Shown piece by piece: positions 1-8,654 of a DNA stretch of 64,000 nt. The notes below the pieces were generated by a model that ran no database searches, was not told the DNA's origin, and saw only the letters and a list, made by a program, of their open reading frames with translations. The DNA comes from JAWMQL01 sp033283165 (GTDB taxonomy: Bacteria > Pseudomonadota > Gammaproteobacteria > Pseudomonadales > Halieaceae), in contig JAWMQL010000008.1 in the NCBI GenBank assembly GCA_033283165.1, forward strand, positions 189,830-253,829. The letters run 5' to 3'. The translations under genes were made by a program, and so were the position numbers. Position 1 is the first letter of the stretch, and every line of letters starts with the position of its first letter.

Positions 1-557
1 TCACCCAATCACAGGCGGTGCGGGTCGACCTTCGACACCAGTCCCTGGCCGGTGAGGGGCCCCTGTGCCAGCCCAATCCCGAGCCCGCTGCATTGATGGC
101 GGCCATAGAGGCCAACTATCCCCGGGAATCTGTATTGGCCGCCTTTGCCGAGGAAATGGTGCAGCGCGGCCAGCAACTGACTGAGATCGGTGAGGCCCAC
201 AGTACGGCACTGGCTACCCTGGACGAACGGGGTGCTGACATCGACCGGCTGGCGGCAGAATTGCGGGCCGCGCTGGCCACAATCGGACAGCGGGACAGCG
301 AGATTGCCGAGTTTGACCGGCGCCTGGCGGAGACCGGCGGTCACCTGCAGGAAGCCCTGGACACACTGGATGAGCGCGACCGGCAGATCAGCGAACTGGA
401 CGGGCGCTTGCAGGAGGAGGGGCGAATGCACGGCGAGGCCCTGGCTCATATCCGGCGTACGGATGAGCGCCTGGAGCGCCTGTTCGCCAGCCCGGTGATC
501 GGGCCGGTCTTCCGGCTTGCCTGGTCGCGGCAGTGCCGCCTGGACAGTGAGGAATAG
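1..557 (+). CDS. C-terminal part of a coiled-coil protein (5' end outside window)
   Basis: The reading frame is open from the left edge (first full codon at 3) to a TAG at 555-557, so only the C-terminal ~184 residues are visible. A GTG at 18 could serve as a start, but there is no clear ribosome site and the frame continues upstream, so I treat it as truncated. The visible part is rich in Glu, Asp, Arg, Leu and Ala with recurring LDER/ELDGRL-type heptads over about 110 residues, which indicates a long coiled coil. It ends in a short hydrophobic stretch (SPVIGPVFRLAW). No catalytic motif is visible. Coiled coils of this kind are often tails of methyltransferases or glycosyltransferases in polysaccharide loci, and the next gene is a glycosyltransferase, but the function cannot be assigned from this fragment. 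Confidence 0.6.
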   Translation, partial: TQSQAVRVDLRHQSLAGEGPLCQPNPEPAALMAAIEANYPRESVLAAFAEEMVQRGQQLTEIGEAHSTALATLDERGADIDRLAAELRAALATIGQRDSEIAEFDRRLAETGGHLQEALDTLDERDRQISELDGRLQEEGRMHGEALAHIRRTDERLERLFASPVIGPVFRLAWSRQCRLDSEE

Positions 558-580
558 TCCTGCTCGGCGGTCATTCCCGG

Positions 581-586
581 TATAAT
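581..586 (+). promoter_or_regulatory. candidate -10 box upstream of the GT2-GT4 gene
   Basis: A perfect TATAAT lies 51 bases before the ATG at 638, in the short gap after the coiled-coil gene. No convincing -35 is visible 16-18 bases upstream, so this is only a candidate promoter. Confidence 0.3.
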
Positions 587-637
587 CGCCCCGGCCTGCC
601 AGCAGCGGAAACCCATGAAGTCTTGCACCAGAATGCC

Positions 638-2827
638 ATGAATCCGGTCGACCTCGTTATCCCGATCTACGACGGACTGGAGGAGACCCGTGCCTGTATC
701 GATTCGGTGCTGGCCACGGTGGACCCTGCCTGGGTGCGGTTGGTCCTGGTCAATGACTGTTCCCCCAACCCGGCCATCACGGAATTGCTGCGGGCGGTGG
801 CGGATTGCCATGAGCACGTGGTGCTGCTCGAAAATGAGGTGAACCTGGGTTTCGTCGCCACGGCCAACCGTGGCATGGCCCACGACGACAGCCGCGACGT
901 GCTGTTGCTCAACAGCGATGTGGAGGTGGCGAACGACTGGCTGCAGCGCCTGCGGGAGGCGGCTTACCGGCATCCCAAAGTGGCCAGCCTGACGCCTTTT
1001 GCCAACAACGCCACCATTTTCAGTTTCCCCGATCTGTGCAAGGATAACCCGCTGTTGCTGGGTCTGCCGCTGGCGGAAATCGACCGCTGTTTTGCTGACA
1101 ACTTCACTGCCGACGATGTATTCGAGGTGCCCACCGGGGTCGGCTGCTGCATGTACCTGCGCCGTGACTGCCTGCGTGAGGTTGGCCTGTTCGACCTGGA
1201 AACCTTCGGCAAGGGCTACGGCGAGGAAAACGACTGGAGCCAGCGCGCTCTGAAAGCCGGTTGGAAAAACTACCACCTGGCCAACTGTTTTATCTACCAC
1301 AAGGGCGGGGTCAGTTTCTCCACCGAGCAGAACCCACGGGTCCAGCGCGCCCAGGAGATACTGGACCAGCGCTACCCGCGCTATCACGCCGATGTCCAGC
1401 GCTACATCGCCAGCGACCCGGCCCATCCGGTCAGGACCCGGGCCCTGTTGACGCTGTTTGCCGCCGCCAGGCGGCCCAAGGTGGCGTTCCTGTCGCACAA
1501 GCTGGGGGGCGGGGCGCAACAACACGTCAACGAGCTGGCCTCGCTGTACGCGGAAGATGCATTGTTCCTGCAGATCACGCCGGACGAGGACGGCCGGACG
1601 GTTACCCTGAGCTTTTTCTGTCACGGCCGGCGCCTGCAGGATGGCCTGTACTTCGAGGTGGACCGGGATTACGACAAACTGGCCGGGTTGCTGAGCGCAC
1701 TGGGCGTGGGTCACCTGCATTTCCATCACACGATGGGGCTGCACCCGCGCCTGTGGGTGCTGGCGGAGGCCATCGGCTGCCGGCACGACCTGACAATCCA
1801 CGACTACTACCTGATCAATGGCAATCCCACCCTGACCGACAACGAGGCGCGCTTTGTCGATGAGGCGGCGCCGGACTTTGACCAGCGCTGTGCCAGTCAC
1901 TACCCGCTGCCGGAGGGCGTCAGCGGCGAAGACTGGCGCCGCAACCAGGACCTGCTGGTGACCAGCGCCAGGCGGGTTATTTTTCCCTCGCGCGACTGCG
2001 CCGAGCGTTTCGGGCGGTATTTCAAGGTAGCCGAGCCAGTGGTGGCCTACCACCCCGACTACCTGGCATCCCAGCCCTACCCGGCGCCGGGCTGGCGCTA
2101 TGGAGGCGACCGGTCCCTGAAAGTGCTGGTGCTGGGTGCGATCAGCCGCGAGAAGGGCGCCGATGTGCTGGATGAGGTCGCCACCGCACTGGTGGATGCC
2201 CCTATCGAATTTCACCTGCTGGGTTACGCCTACCGCGCCCTGGGCCCGGGCGTGATCACTCACGGTCCCTACGACAACGACCGGGTCTACCAGCTGGTGG
2301 AGGAGATCGATCCCGATGTGGTCTGGTATCCCGCGCTGTGGCCGGAGACCTACAGTTATACCCTCAGTATCGGTTTGCACCAGGGCCTGCCGGTCGTTGT
2401 TCCCGATATCGGAGCCTTCGCCGAGCGGGTGCAGGGGCGACCCCACAGCGTGGTTCGCCCCTGGGATTGCACGGTGACAGACTGGGTGCAATTCTGGCAG
2501 GCCATTCAGCAGTCCGCCGCCATGCCCGACCTGCCGGCACCTGGGATACACCGGGCTGAACCGGCCAGTGATTTCTACAGCGCGAACTACCTGCGCGATA
2601 TCCCGCCCCGGCAGGGCGAGATGTCTGCGGAGCTGTTCGCTTCGCTGGAACAGAACCTGCACGCGGGGGTGGAGGCGCTGACCCGCCGCGAGCGCCTGCT
2701 TGGCGGCATCTGGCGCCTGAGCCGCAAACCACTGGTGGCGAAAATGATCTCGGTGGTTCCCTTCCGCATGCAGCAGGCTATCAAGCGTCGGCTGTCGGCC
2801 AGGCCCATGCATGACATCGTGCGCTGA
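638..2827 (+). CDS. two-domain glycosyltransferase (GT2 + GT4-like)
   Basis: A 729-residue protein with two glycosyltransferase modules. The N-terminal ~230 residues are a GT-A fold GT2 domain: a VDLVIPIYDG start, a DxE-type metal site in LLLNSDVEV, and an acceptor-side ENDW motif. From about residue 285 (VAFLSHKLGGGAQQH) a GT-B domain follows, with LKVLVLGAISREKGAD near residue 495 and a PETYSYTLSIGLHQG segment like the nucleotide-sugar E-x7-E motif of GT4 enzymes. Bifunctional enzymes of this kind build O-antigen, capsule or exopolysaccharide in the cytoplasm. I chose the ATG at 638; an in-frame TTG at 623 would add five residues. It is followed by two sulfotransferase genes on the same strand. 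Sugar donors and acceptors cannot be read from the sequence. Confidence 0.8.
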   Translation: MNPVDLVIPIYDGLEETRACIDSVLATVDPAWVRLVLVNDCSPNPAITELLRAVADCHEHVVLLENEVNLGFVATANRGMAHDDSRDVLLLNSDVEVANDWLQRLREAAYRHPKVASLTPFANNATIFSFPDLCKDNPLLLGLPLAEIDRCFADNFTADDVFEVPTGVGCCMYLRRDCLREVGLFDLETFGKGYGEENDWSQRALKAGWKNYHLANCFIYHKGGVSFSTEQNPRVQRAQEILDQRYPRYHADVQRYIASDPAHPVRTRALLTLFAAARRPKVAFLSHKLGGGAQQHVNELASLYAEDALFLQITPDEDGRTVTLSFFCHGRRLQDGLYFEVDRDYDKLAGLLSALGVGHLHFHHTMGLHPRLWVLAEAIGCRHDLTIHDYYLINGNPTLTDNEARFVDEAAPDFDQRCASHYPLPEGVSGEDWRRNQDLLVTSARRVIFPSRDCAERFGRYFKVAEPVVAYHPDYLASQPYPAPGWRYGGDRSLKVLVLGAISREKGADVLDEVATALVDAPIEFHLLGYAYRALGPGVITHGPYDNDRVYQLVEEIDPDVVWYPALWPETYSYTLSIGLHQGLPVVVPDIGAFAERVQGRPHSVVRPWDCTVTDWVQFWQAIQQSAAMPDLPAPGIHRAEPASDFYSANYLRDIPPRQGEMSAELFASLEQNLHAGVEALTRRERLLGGIWRLSRKPLVAKMISVVPFRMQQAIKRRLSARPMHDIVR

Positions 2828-2871
2828 CGGGGCAATTCAGGCATAATCGCCCGCTGTTCTCAGGTAGTGTC

Positions 2872-3978
2872 ATGGCAACGGTTTTTATCCATATCGGTGC
2901 GCCGAAAACGGCCACATCGACCCTCCAGGCGGTTTTGGCCGGCAGTGAGCGCAAGCTGCTCAAGGCCGGCGTCCTGTACCCACGCAGTTGCCGTAGCGGC
3001 CATGCTCACCATGTGCTGGTCTGCGACCTGATCGAGGCCCACCATGGCAACGCCATGCCCGACGTGTGGTACGGCGAATTTCCGCGGGGCCAGGCCTGGC
3101 AGGCCCTGGCGGACGAAATTGCCGAACACGGTGACGCCGTGCAGTCGGTGGTGGTGAGCTCGGAATTGTTCTTCGGCCAGAGCCGCAACCTGCGCGAATT
3201 CCTGGAGGACATGCAGGCCAGGCTGGCCGGCCACGAGGTCAAAATCGTCGCCTACCTGCGGCGCCAGGACCAGCTCTATTCCTCCTTCTACAACCAGGAC
3301 GTCAAGGGTGCCCGGCAGTGGCCCGGTACCGCCTACCAGTTTTACGCGACCCACCAGATTTTCCAGCGCGACTACCTGGCCCTGATGAAAGCCTGGGGCG
3401 CGGTATTTGGCGAGGACAACATCCTGCTGCGCCCCTTTGAACCCGGGCAGTGGCATGACGGTGATATCGTGCGCGATTTTTGCGCCACCACCGGCCTGCC
3501 GGTGCTGGCGGCGGGCGGCGTGGAGCGCAACGAGAGTCTCGGCCCGAACCAGTTGTATATCAAGCAGTGTCTCAACCGGATCGGTTTCGACAAGGCCCTG
3601 AACACGGATATGGTACAACTGGTGCTAAAGCTGTGCCCCGAACAACCGGCCAGGAACATCATGTACGTGAACAAACGGCCCTATATGCGCCTGCGGGAAG
3701 AGTGGCAACAAACCAACCGCAAGCTGGCGCAGCGCTTTGGTGGCGAACCGGAATTTTTTCGTGAGCCTATCCCGCGCGCGGCGCAGCTGACCCCTTTCGA
3801 GGTGGATCCGGAAGTGCTGGAGGAGTACCTGCGGCGGCTGCTGGGCCAGCTGGCGCGGGGTGGCTATGCCGGGTACCGGCAGTTGCTGGTGCAGGGTGCG
3901 TTGCTGCTGGTGGCGGAACAGAACCTGTGGCATGCACTGGATGAGGAAAGTCGCACACGCCTGCTGGCGTGGGTTTAG
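2872..3978 (+). CDS. sulfotransferase-like protein (PAPS-dependent type)
   Basis: A 368-residue protein starting MATVFIHIGAPKTATSTLQ. The GAPKTATST segment at residues 9-17 matches the 5'-phosphosulfate-binding loop of PAPS-dependent sulfotransferases. A later VVVSSELFF strand and a YLRRQDQLYSSFYNQ segment resemble the 3'-phosphate-binding region with a conserved Arg and Ser. There is no signal peptide, so the protein is probably cytoplasmic. It would transfer sulfate from PAPS to a hydroxyl, most plausibly on a glycan given the neighbours. It starts 44 bases after the glycosyltransferase, and the Stf0-type gene begins 6 bases after its stop, so the two form an operon. The acceptor is unknown, and some members of this superfamily have no demonstrated activity. 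Confidence 0.7.
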   Translation: MATVFIHIGAPKTATSTLQAVLAGSERKLLKAGVLYPRSCRSGHAHHVLVCDLIEAHHGNAMPDVWYGEFPRGQAWQALADEIAEHGDAVQSVVVSSELFFGQSRNLREFLEDMQARLAGHEVKIVAYLRRQDQLYSSFYNQDVKGARQWPGTAYQFYATHQIFQRDYLALMKAWGAVFGEDNILLRPFEPGQWHDGDIVRDFCATTGLPVLAAGGVERNESLGPNQLYIKQCLNRIGFDKALNTDMVQLVLKLCPEQPARNIMYVNKRPYMRLREEWQQTNRKLAQRFGGEPEFFREPIPRAAQLTPFEVDPEVLEEYLRRLLGQLARGGYAGYRQLLVQGALLLVAEQNLWHALDEESRTRLLAWV

Positions 3979-3984
3979 CAACGG

Positions 3985-4833
3985 ATGAAACTGGTAGAGC
4001 AGTTGCGCCGCAAGATCCTGCTCGGCACAAGTAACAGGCAGTTGATGGGAAACGTACAGATCACTTTCGACCAGACCGGCTTGCACGAGGCGGAATTGCG
4101 CCGCTATTTCCGGGAGTTCAGTGCCCCGGCGGCGTCTCCGCCGGTAATGGAGCCGGTCTGTATCATGCTCTTCACCAACCGCTCCGGCTCCTCGCTGGTC
4201 TCTGAGCACCTGCGTGCCACCGGTTGTTTTACCGGCCTTGGCGAACCCCTCAATCACCCGCTGGTCAAGGAACGGAGCGAACAGGAAGACCTGCACAGCC
4301 TGCCCCAGTACATGGACTGGGTGTACCGGCGCATGCGGCGCGAGGGTGCGATGTACGGCTTCAAGGCCTCCTTCGACCAGGCCATGATGCTGGTCCGCGC
4401 CGGCGTGATACCGAATTATTTTCGCGATGTTCGCTGGGTGATGATCCAGCGCAACGATATCCTGTCCCAGGCGGTATCGTTTTCCATCGCCTCCCAGACC
4501 AAGAAGTGGCACAGCCACCGGGGTGAGAAACTGTCTGAACCGCAGTACAACTACGAACAGATCAGGCAGCGCGTTCGGACCCTGTCACAGGCCTACGCCG
4601 CCATGAACAGTTTCTGCTCGGTGTTCGGTATCGACCCCTATCGCGTGGTCTACGAGGAGTTTTCGGCCGATCCGGTGGCGGCTGCGACAGCCCTGGCCGA
4701 GCATCTGGGCTTTACCGGCGCCCGGGTGGATACCACCCAGTTGAAGATGCGTAAACAGCGCGATGACGTCAACGCCCGCTTCCGGGAGCGCTTTATCCGG
4801 GATTTTCGCGCTGCCATGGCCAGCGAGTCCTGA
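3985..4833 (+). CDS. Stf0-family sulfotransferase
   Basis: 282 residues. After an N-terminal extension of about 50 residues comes VCIMLFTNRSGSSLVSEHL, the 5'-PSB loop characteristic of the Stf0 family, whose mycobacterial founder sulfates trehalose. Downstream motifs fit the family: GLGEPLNHPL, YGFKASFDQ, and WVMIQRNDILSQAVSF, which carries the Arg and Ser expected to bind the 3'-phosphate of PAPS. The C-terminal half ends in a VVYEEFSADP block. It begins 6 bases after the previous sulfotransferase. The acceptor may be a sugar or sugar-nucleotide made by the island, which is inference from context only. Confidence 0.8.
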   Translation: MKLVEQLRRKILLGTSNRQLMGNVQITFDQTGLHEAELRRYFREFSAPAASPPVMEPVCIMLFTNRSGSSLVSEHLRATGCFTGLGEPLNHPLVKERSEQEDLHSLPQYMDWVYRRMRREGAMYGFKASFDQAMMLVRAGVIPNYFRDVRWVMIQRNDILSQAVSFSIASQTKKWHSHRGEKLSEPQYNYEQIRQRVRTLSQAYAAMNSFCSVFGIDPYRVVYEEFSADPVAAATALAEHLGFTGARVDTTQLKMRKQRDDVNARFRERFIRDFRAAMASES

Positions 4834-4889
4834 CCCTGGAGGCGCCCGCGAAAGCCGGGTCACTGCGCGCCGCCGTATTCAACCGGCGA

Positions 4890-6086
4890 ATGTTGCTGTG
4901 CGTGTTCTGCGGCCTGGCCTCGGGCATGCCGCTCTATGTACTGATCCAGCTGGTACCACTGTGGCTGCGGGACCAGGGCGTCTCGCTGACCGAGATCGGA
5001 TTTTTTGCCCTGGTTGGGCTGCCCTACACCTGGAAATTCCTCTGGGCCCCGTTCATGGATCGCTGGTCGCCGCCCTTTCTCGGCCGGCGACGGGGCTGGA
5101 TGTTGCTCAGCCAGTTGGGCCTGATTGCCTTTATCGGACTGCTCGGTGGCTTCGACCCGGGACAGTCCCTGTGGGTCATCGCGGCTCTGGCGCTGGCAGT
5201 CGCTTTCTTCAGCGCCAGCCAGGACATCGTCATCGATGCCTATCGCCGCGAGCTCCTGCCGGACGAGGAACTGGGACTGGGCAACTCCATTCACGTCACG
5301 GCCTATCGCCTGGCCGGGCTGGTGCCTGGCTCGCTGTCGTTCATCCTTGCAGATTTCCTGCCCTGGGCCGCCGTGTTCTGGATCACCGCCGCGTTTATGC
5401 TGGTGGGAGTAGGCCTGTCCCTGCTGGCGCCCGAGCCCGCAAGCGAGCGGCCCGTTTACCGGGGCCTCAAGGACACCGTGACCCTGCCTTTTATCGAGTA
5501 CCTGCAGCGGCGCGGTTGGCGCGGCGTGCTGCTGGTACTGGGCTTCATGTTCCTGTACAAGCTGGGCGACAATATGGCTACCGCCCTGTCCTCCGCCTTC
5601 TACTACGACCTGGGTTTCAGCAAGTCGGAAATCGGGCTGGTGGCCAAGCACGCGGCCCTGTGGCCCGCGATTCTTGGCGGCCTGTTCGGTGGCGTGATCA
5701 TGATACGGCTGGGTATCAACCGCGCCCTGTGGCTGTTCGGCATCGTACAGGTAGTCAGCATACTGGGCTTCGCCGTGCTGGCGCAGGCGGGGGCCGTGTT
5801 GTGGTTGCTGGGATTTGTGATCGCCTTTGAATATGCCGGGGTAGGCCTGGGAACTGCGGCCTTCACCGCGTTTATTGCCCGCGAAACCAGCAAGAGTTTT
5901 GCCGCCACCCAGTTTGCATTGTTTACCGCGCTGGCCGCGGTACCCCGAACGGTGGCCAACGCGTTTACCGGTATTCTTGCCGACGAGGTGGGCTGGTACG
6001 CCTTTTTCGTGCTCTGCGCCGTGTTGGCTTTGCCCGGCATGCTGTTGCTGATCTGGGTGGCTCCCTGGCGCGAATCGGGCGCCTAG
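4890..6086 (+). CDS. MFS permease of the AmpG-like type
   Basis: A 398-residue polytopic membrane protein with about 12 hydrophobic segments. The N-terminal third closely follows AmpG: GLASGMPLYVL, then GFFALVGLPYTWKFLWAP, a DRWSPPFLGRRRGW loop, and FFSASQDIVIDAYRRELLP. AmpG imports anhydro-muropeptides from the periplasm for cell-wall recycling. This copy is shorter than long AmpG forms and sits among sulfotransferase genes, so it may be the recycling permease or a paralog moving another glycan fragment. The first ATG is at 4890. Upstream in-frame codons to 4830 offer only CTG, so the ATG is preferred although the first helix then begins at once. Confidence 0.75.
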   Translation: MLLCVFCGLASGMPLYVLIQLVPLWLRDQGVSLTEIGFFALVGLPYTWKFLWAPFMDRWSPPFLGRRRGWMLLSQLGLIAFIGLLGGFDPGQSLWVIAALALAVAFFSASQDIVIDAYRRELLPDEELGLGNSIHVTAYRLAGLVPGSLSFILADFLPWAAVFWITAAFMLVGVGLSLLAPEPASERPVYRGLKDTVTLPFIEYLQRRGWRGVLLVLGFMFLYKLGDNMATALSSAFYYDLGFSKSEIGLVAKHAALWPAILGGLFGGVIMIRLGINRALWLFGIVQVVSILGFAVLAQAGAVLWLLGFVIAFEYAGVGLGTAAFTAFIARETSKSFAATQFALFTALAAVPRTVANAFTGILADEVGWYAFFVLCAVLALPGMLLLIWVAPWRESGA

Positions 6087-6140
6087 TCAGTCGCAGGGCG
6101 CCTCTATATACTGGTCGCGATTTTCAGATATAACAACTTT

Positions 6141-6839
6141 ATGGATGCACCCGACAAGGTGATTTGTGTTCTCGGTATGCACCGCAGTGGGACCAGCTGT
6201 TTGACCGGGTCGCTGCAGGCGGCGGGCCTGCAACTCGGCAAATTTCACCAGTGGAATCCCCACAACCTCAGGGGGAACCGCGAGAACCAGGACCTGGTGG
6301 ACCTGAACGATGCGGTACTGGCTGCCAACGACGGTGCCTGGGACCGCCCGCCCCGGCAGGTGCGCTGGAGCGAGGAACTCACGCGCCGGGCGCGCGAACT
6401 GCTGGCAGGCTACCGCGACCTGCCCAACCTGGGGTTCAAGGACCCGCGCAGCCTGCTGGTGCTGGACGGCTGGAAGCAACTCTTGCCGCAGATGCAGTTC
6501 ATCGGCATTTTCCGCCATCCCAATGCGGTGGCCCATTCGCTGGTGGTACGCAGCGGCGGCGAGATGTCACGTGAACAGGGACTGGCATTGTGGTACCAGT
6601 ATAACCGGCGACTGCTGGCGGAATACCGGCGGCAGGCTTTCCCGGTACTCTGTTTCGACGAGCCCGAAGCCGAGTTCCACGCCAAGCTGGATCAGGTCAG
6701 CCGGGAACTGGGCCTGCAGCCGCCGGTGGACGGGCAGCGGTTTTACGTCGACGAACTGCGCTCCGCGGAAGACGCCGGTCAACCCCTGCCCTGGAAAGTG
6801 CGGCGCCTGTACCGGCGCCTGCGCCGCATCGCCCGCTGA
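6141..6839 (+). CDS. sulfotransferase-family protein
   Basis: 232 residues. The start VICVLGMHRSGTSCLTGSL carries the HRSGTS form of the 5'-PSB/P-loop (residues 13-26). Later motifs are GFKDPRSLLVLDGW and IGIFRHPNAVAHSL; the latter fits the 3'-phosphate-binding block (Arg...Ser). Proteins of this HRSGTS type commonly accompany glycosyltransferases in surface-polysaccharide loci. The gene starts 54 bases after the AmpG-like gene and is followed 11 bases later by a GT2 gene, so it probably shares their transcript. The C terminus is very Arg-rich (KVRRLYRRLRRIAR) and may contact membrane or polyanion. The acceptor is unknown. Confidence 0.75.
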   Translation: MDAPDKVICVLGMHRSGTSCLTGSLQAAGLQLGKFHQWNPHNLRGNRENQDLVDLNDAVLAANDGAWDRPPRQVRWSEELTRRARELLAGYRDLPNLGFKDPRSLLVLDGWKQLLPQMQFIGIFRHPNAVAHSLVVRSGGEMSREQGLALWYQYNRRLLAEYRRQAFPVLCFDEPEAEFHAKLDQVSRELGLQPPVDGQRFYVDELRSAEDAGQPLPWKVRRLYRRLRRIAR

Positions 6840-6850
6840 GGCCGCCCGCC

Positions 6851-7846
6851 GTGCACCGAATTGCAAAATGGCTGGCCGGGCGGAGCGAGGATGACGGTAG
6901 CAGGCACCAGCCGCTGTTGAGTTTCGTGGTGGTTGTCTACGACATGCCGCGGCAGGCGGAAAATACACTGCTTACCCTGGGGCCGGGCTACCAGGACGAG
7001 GCCGATCCGGCGCAGTACGAGGTGATCGTGGTGGAGAATGATTCCGCCAACACCCTGTCCCGGGAACTGGTCGAATCCCTGCCGCGACACTATCGTTATT
7101 TTCTGCGCGAAAATCCCGAGAGCAGCCCGGCACGGGCCATCAATTTCGGGGCCGACCAGGCCCGGGGCGACTATATCTGTGTCATGATCGACGGCGCGCG
7201 CATGTTGACCCCGGGCGTGGTGCGCAACCTACTGTTGGGTCACCGCCTGTTCGAAAACGCGGTCGTGGCGGTTCCCGGTTATCACCTCGGACGGGAGTTG
7301 CAGCAGGAAGCGGTGGACAGCGGTTACAGTGTCGAGGAAGAGCTGGCCATGCTGGCTTCCAGTCGCTGGCCGGTGGACGGCTATTCCCTGTTCGACATCG
7401 CCTGTTTCAGCGGTTCCTCCGCGCCCGGGTTTTTCCTGCCCAACAGCGAGAGCAACTGCCTCAGTATTCCGCGCGACAACTGGACCCGGCTGGGCGGTTG
7501 TGACGAGCGCTTTGATATGCGTGGCGGAGGCCTGGTCAACCTGGACCTGTACAAACGCGCCTGTGAAATGCGCGGGGTTCGGCACGTGATTCTGCCCGGC
7601 GAGGGAACCTTCCACCAGTTTCACGGTGGCGTCACCACCGGTGGTGAAGCGAGGGCGGTACGGGATGCCTACATCGAGGCCAGCAAAGCGCAGTATCGGG
7701 AGTTGCGCGGCGTGGAATTTGAGAGCCCCAGCAGCAACCCGGTATTTCTCGGGGAAATTCCGCCCCAGGTGCAGAAGTTTGTTCACTACTCTGCCCGGCA
7801 GGTGTTGAACAGGCGCCAGGAAGAGACTTTGCCGCTGCCGAACTAG
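6851..7846 (+). CDS. GT2-like glycosyltransferase, paralog 1 (DGAR variant)
   Basis: 331 residues starting at GTG. FVVVVYDM (residues 25-32) and VIVVENDS are the opening strands of a GT2 nucleotide-binding domain. At the usual DXD metal site it reads VMIDGARML (D114-G-A-R117), so the second Asp is absent. It shares whole blocks with the two GT2 genes at 10213 and 11128: SSPARAINFG, ML(T)PGVV, a late FD-x-GGG and a terminal FHQFHGG. The three are clearly paralogs. It is the last + strand gene of the left block, and its TAG overlaps the stop of the opposing sulfotransferase. Catalytic competence is uncertain because of the altered metal motif. Confidence 0.75.
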   Translation: MHRIAKWLAGRSEDDGSRHQPLLSFVVVVYDMPRQAENTLLTLGPGYQDEADPAQYEVIVVENDSANTLSRELVESLPRHYRYFLRENPESSPARAINFGADQARGDYICVMIDGARMLTPGVVRNLLLGHRLFENAVVAVPGYHLGRELQQEAVDSGYSVEEELAMLASSRWPVDGYSLFDIACFSGSSAPGFFLPNSESNCLSIPRDNWTRLGGCDERFDMRGGGLVNLDLYKRACEMRGVRHVILPGEGTFHQFHGGVTTGGEARAVRDAYIEASKAQYRELRGVEFESPSSNPVFLGEIPPQVQKFVHYSARQVLNRRQEETLPLPN

Positions 7847-8652
7847 GTGCTCTCCCCGAAGTGCCACTCGGCGCATTCTGCCGTGCCCGCCAGGATGGCC
7901 TGGCAGACTTCCTCCGACAGCACCCCCTGGTAGGGAAATAGGTAATCGGTGGACACCGTATTGCCATAGACGAAATAGTCGGAGGAAAAGTGCAGGAAGT
8001 CGGGCTCGAAACTCAGCCCCAGGAAAGCGAAGATTTTTTCCAGCTGGGACTGCGGGTCCAGGCACAATGATTCGAACCGGTTAAGGTAAATGCGATCGCC
8101 ATATCGCGGCAGGGCCGCGTGGTAGCCCCTGGCGTAGTCGAGATAGCGCTGGCAATAGTTCGCCAGGTTCTGGCGGATATACAGCTCCGGGTCTTCACTG
8201 TGGCCGGACCACCGGGCCCAGGACAACATCAACGCTCGCGGATCGCGCACGTTGACCACACAGGGTACGCCCGGTACCCGGGCCAATACCTCTGACAGCT
8301 GCTTCATGTAAATCGGGGTCTTGTCAAACAGTTCACAGTTCTTGTCGGCAATCACGGGAGAGAGATCGCGGATACGGCGGTAACAGGTAGCCCAGTCGTC
8401 GGTATCGCAGATTTGTTCCATATCCTCGCGGCTCAGGCGCCACTTCTGGCGGAAATAGGCGAAATAGGGCTGTATCCCGGGGAAGTCGCGCGGTGAGTCG
8501 CCCAGTAGCATGCCGCCCTCGAAACCGGAATCCAGGCGCGGATGACGGCGCAGGATCTCGTTGAGCAGGGTGGTGCCGGATTTCTCGTAGCCGCAGATCA
8601 AGGCGCGTACCGGAAAGTTCGCCGCCGGTGATTCGGTCGCGCTGCGGGCCAT
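7843..8652 (-). CDS. sulfotransferase-family protein
   Basis: 269 residues, read leftward from an ATG at 8652. This start lies 2 bases past the stop of the upstream GT2 gene; the frame is open further upstream but that would overlap the GT2. ALICGYEKSGTTLLNEIL near residue 20 is a good 5'-PSB loop, and CVVNVRDPRALMLSW fits the 3'-PB block with Arg and Ser. DKTPIYMKQL and a late YLNRFESLCLDP are also typical of the superfamily. It is the last gene of the leftward block 12949 to 7843 and probably part of one operon with three GT2 genes. The acceptor is unknown, presumably a glycan. Confidence 0.8.
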   Translation of the reverse strand: MARSATESPAANFPVRALICGYEKSGTTLLNEILRRHPRLDSGFEGGMLLGDSPRDFPGIQPYFAYFRQKWRLSREDMEQICDTDDWATCYRRIRDLSPVIADKNCELFDKTPIYMKQLSEVLARVPGVPCVVNVRDPRALMLSWARWSGHSEDPELYIRQNLANYCQRYLDYARGYHAALPRYGDRIYLNRFESLCLDPQSQLEKIFAFLGLSFEPDFLHFSSDYFVYGNTVSTDYLFPYQGVLSEEVCQAILAGTAECAEWHFGEST

Positions 8653-8654
8653 GG

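Noticed and set aside
1..557. complete gene starting at the GTG at 18
   Set aside because: The frame is open to the window edge and no ribosome site precedes the GTG, so a truncated gene is more likely.
446..2812. 788-codon open frame on the - strand opposite the GT2-GT4 gene
   Set aside because: It mirrors a well-supported + strand gene in GC-rich DNA, and its translation (rich in Gln, His and Gly) has no conserved motif.
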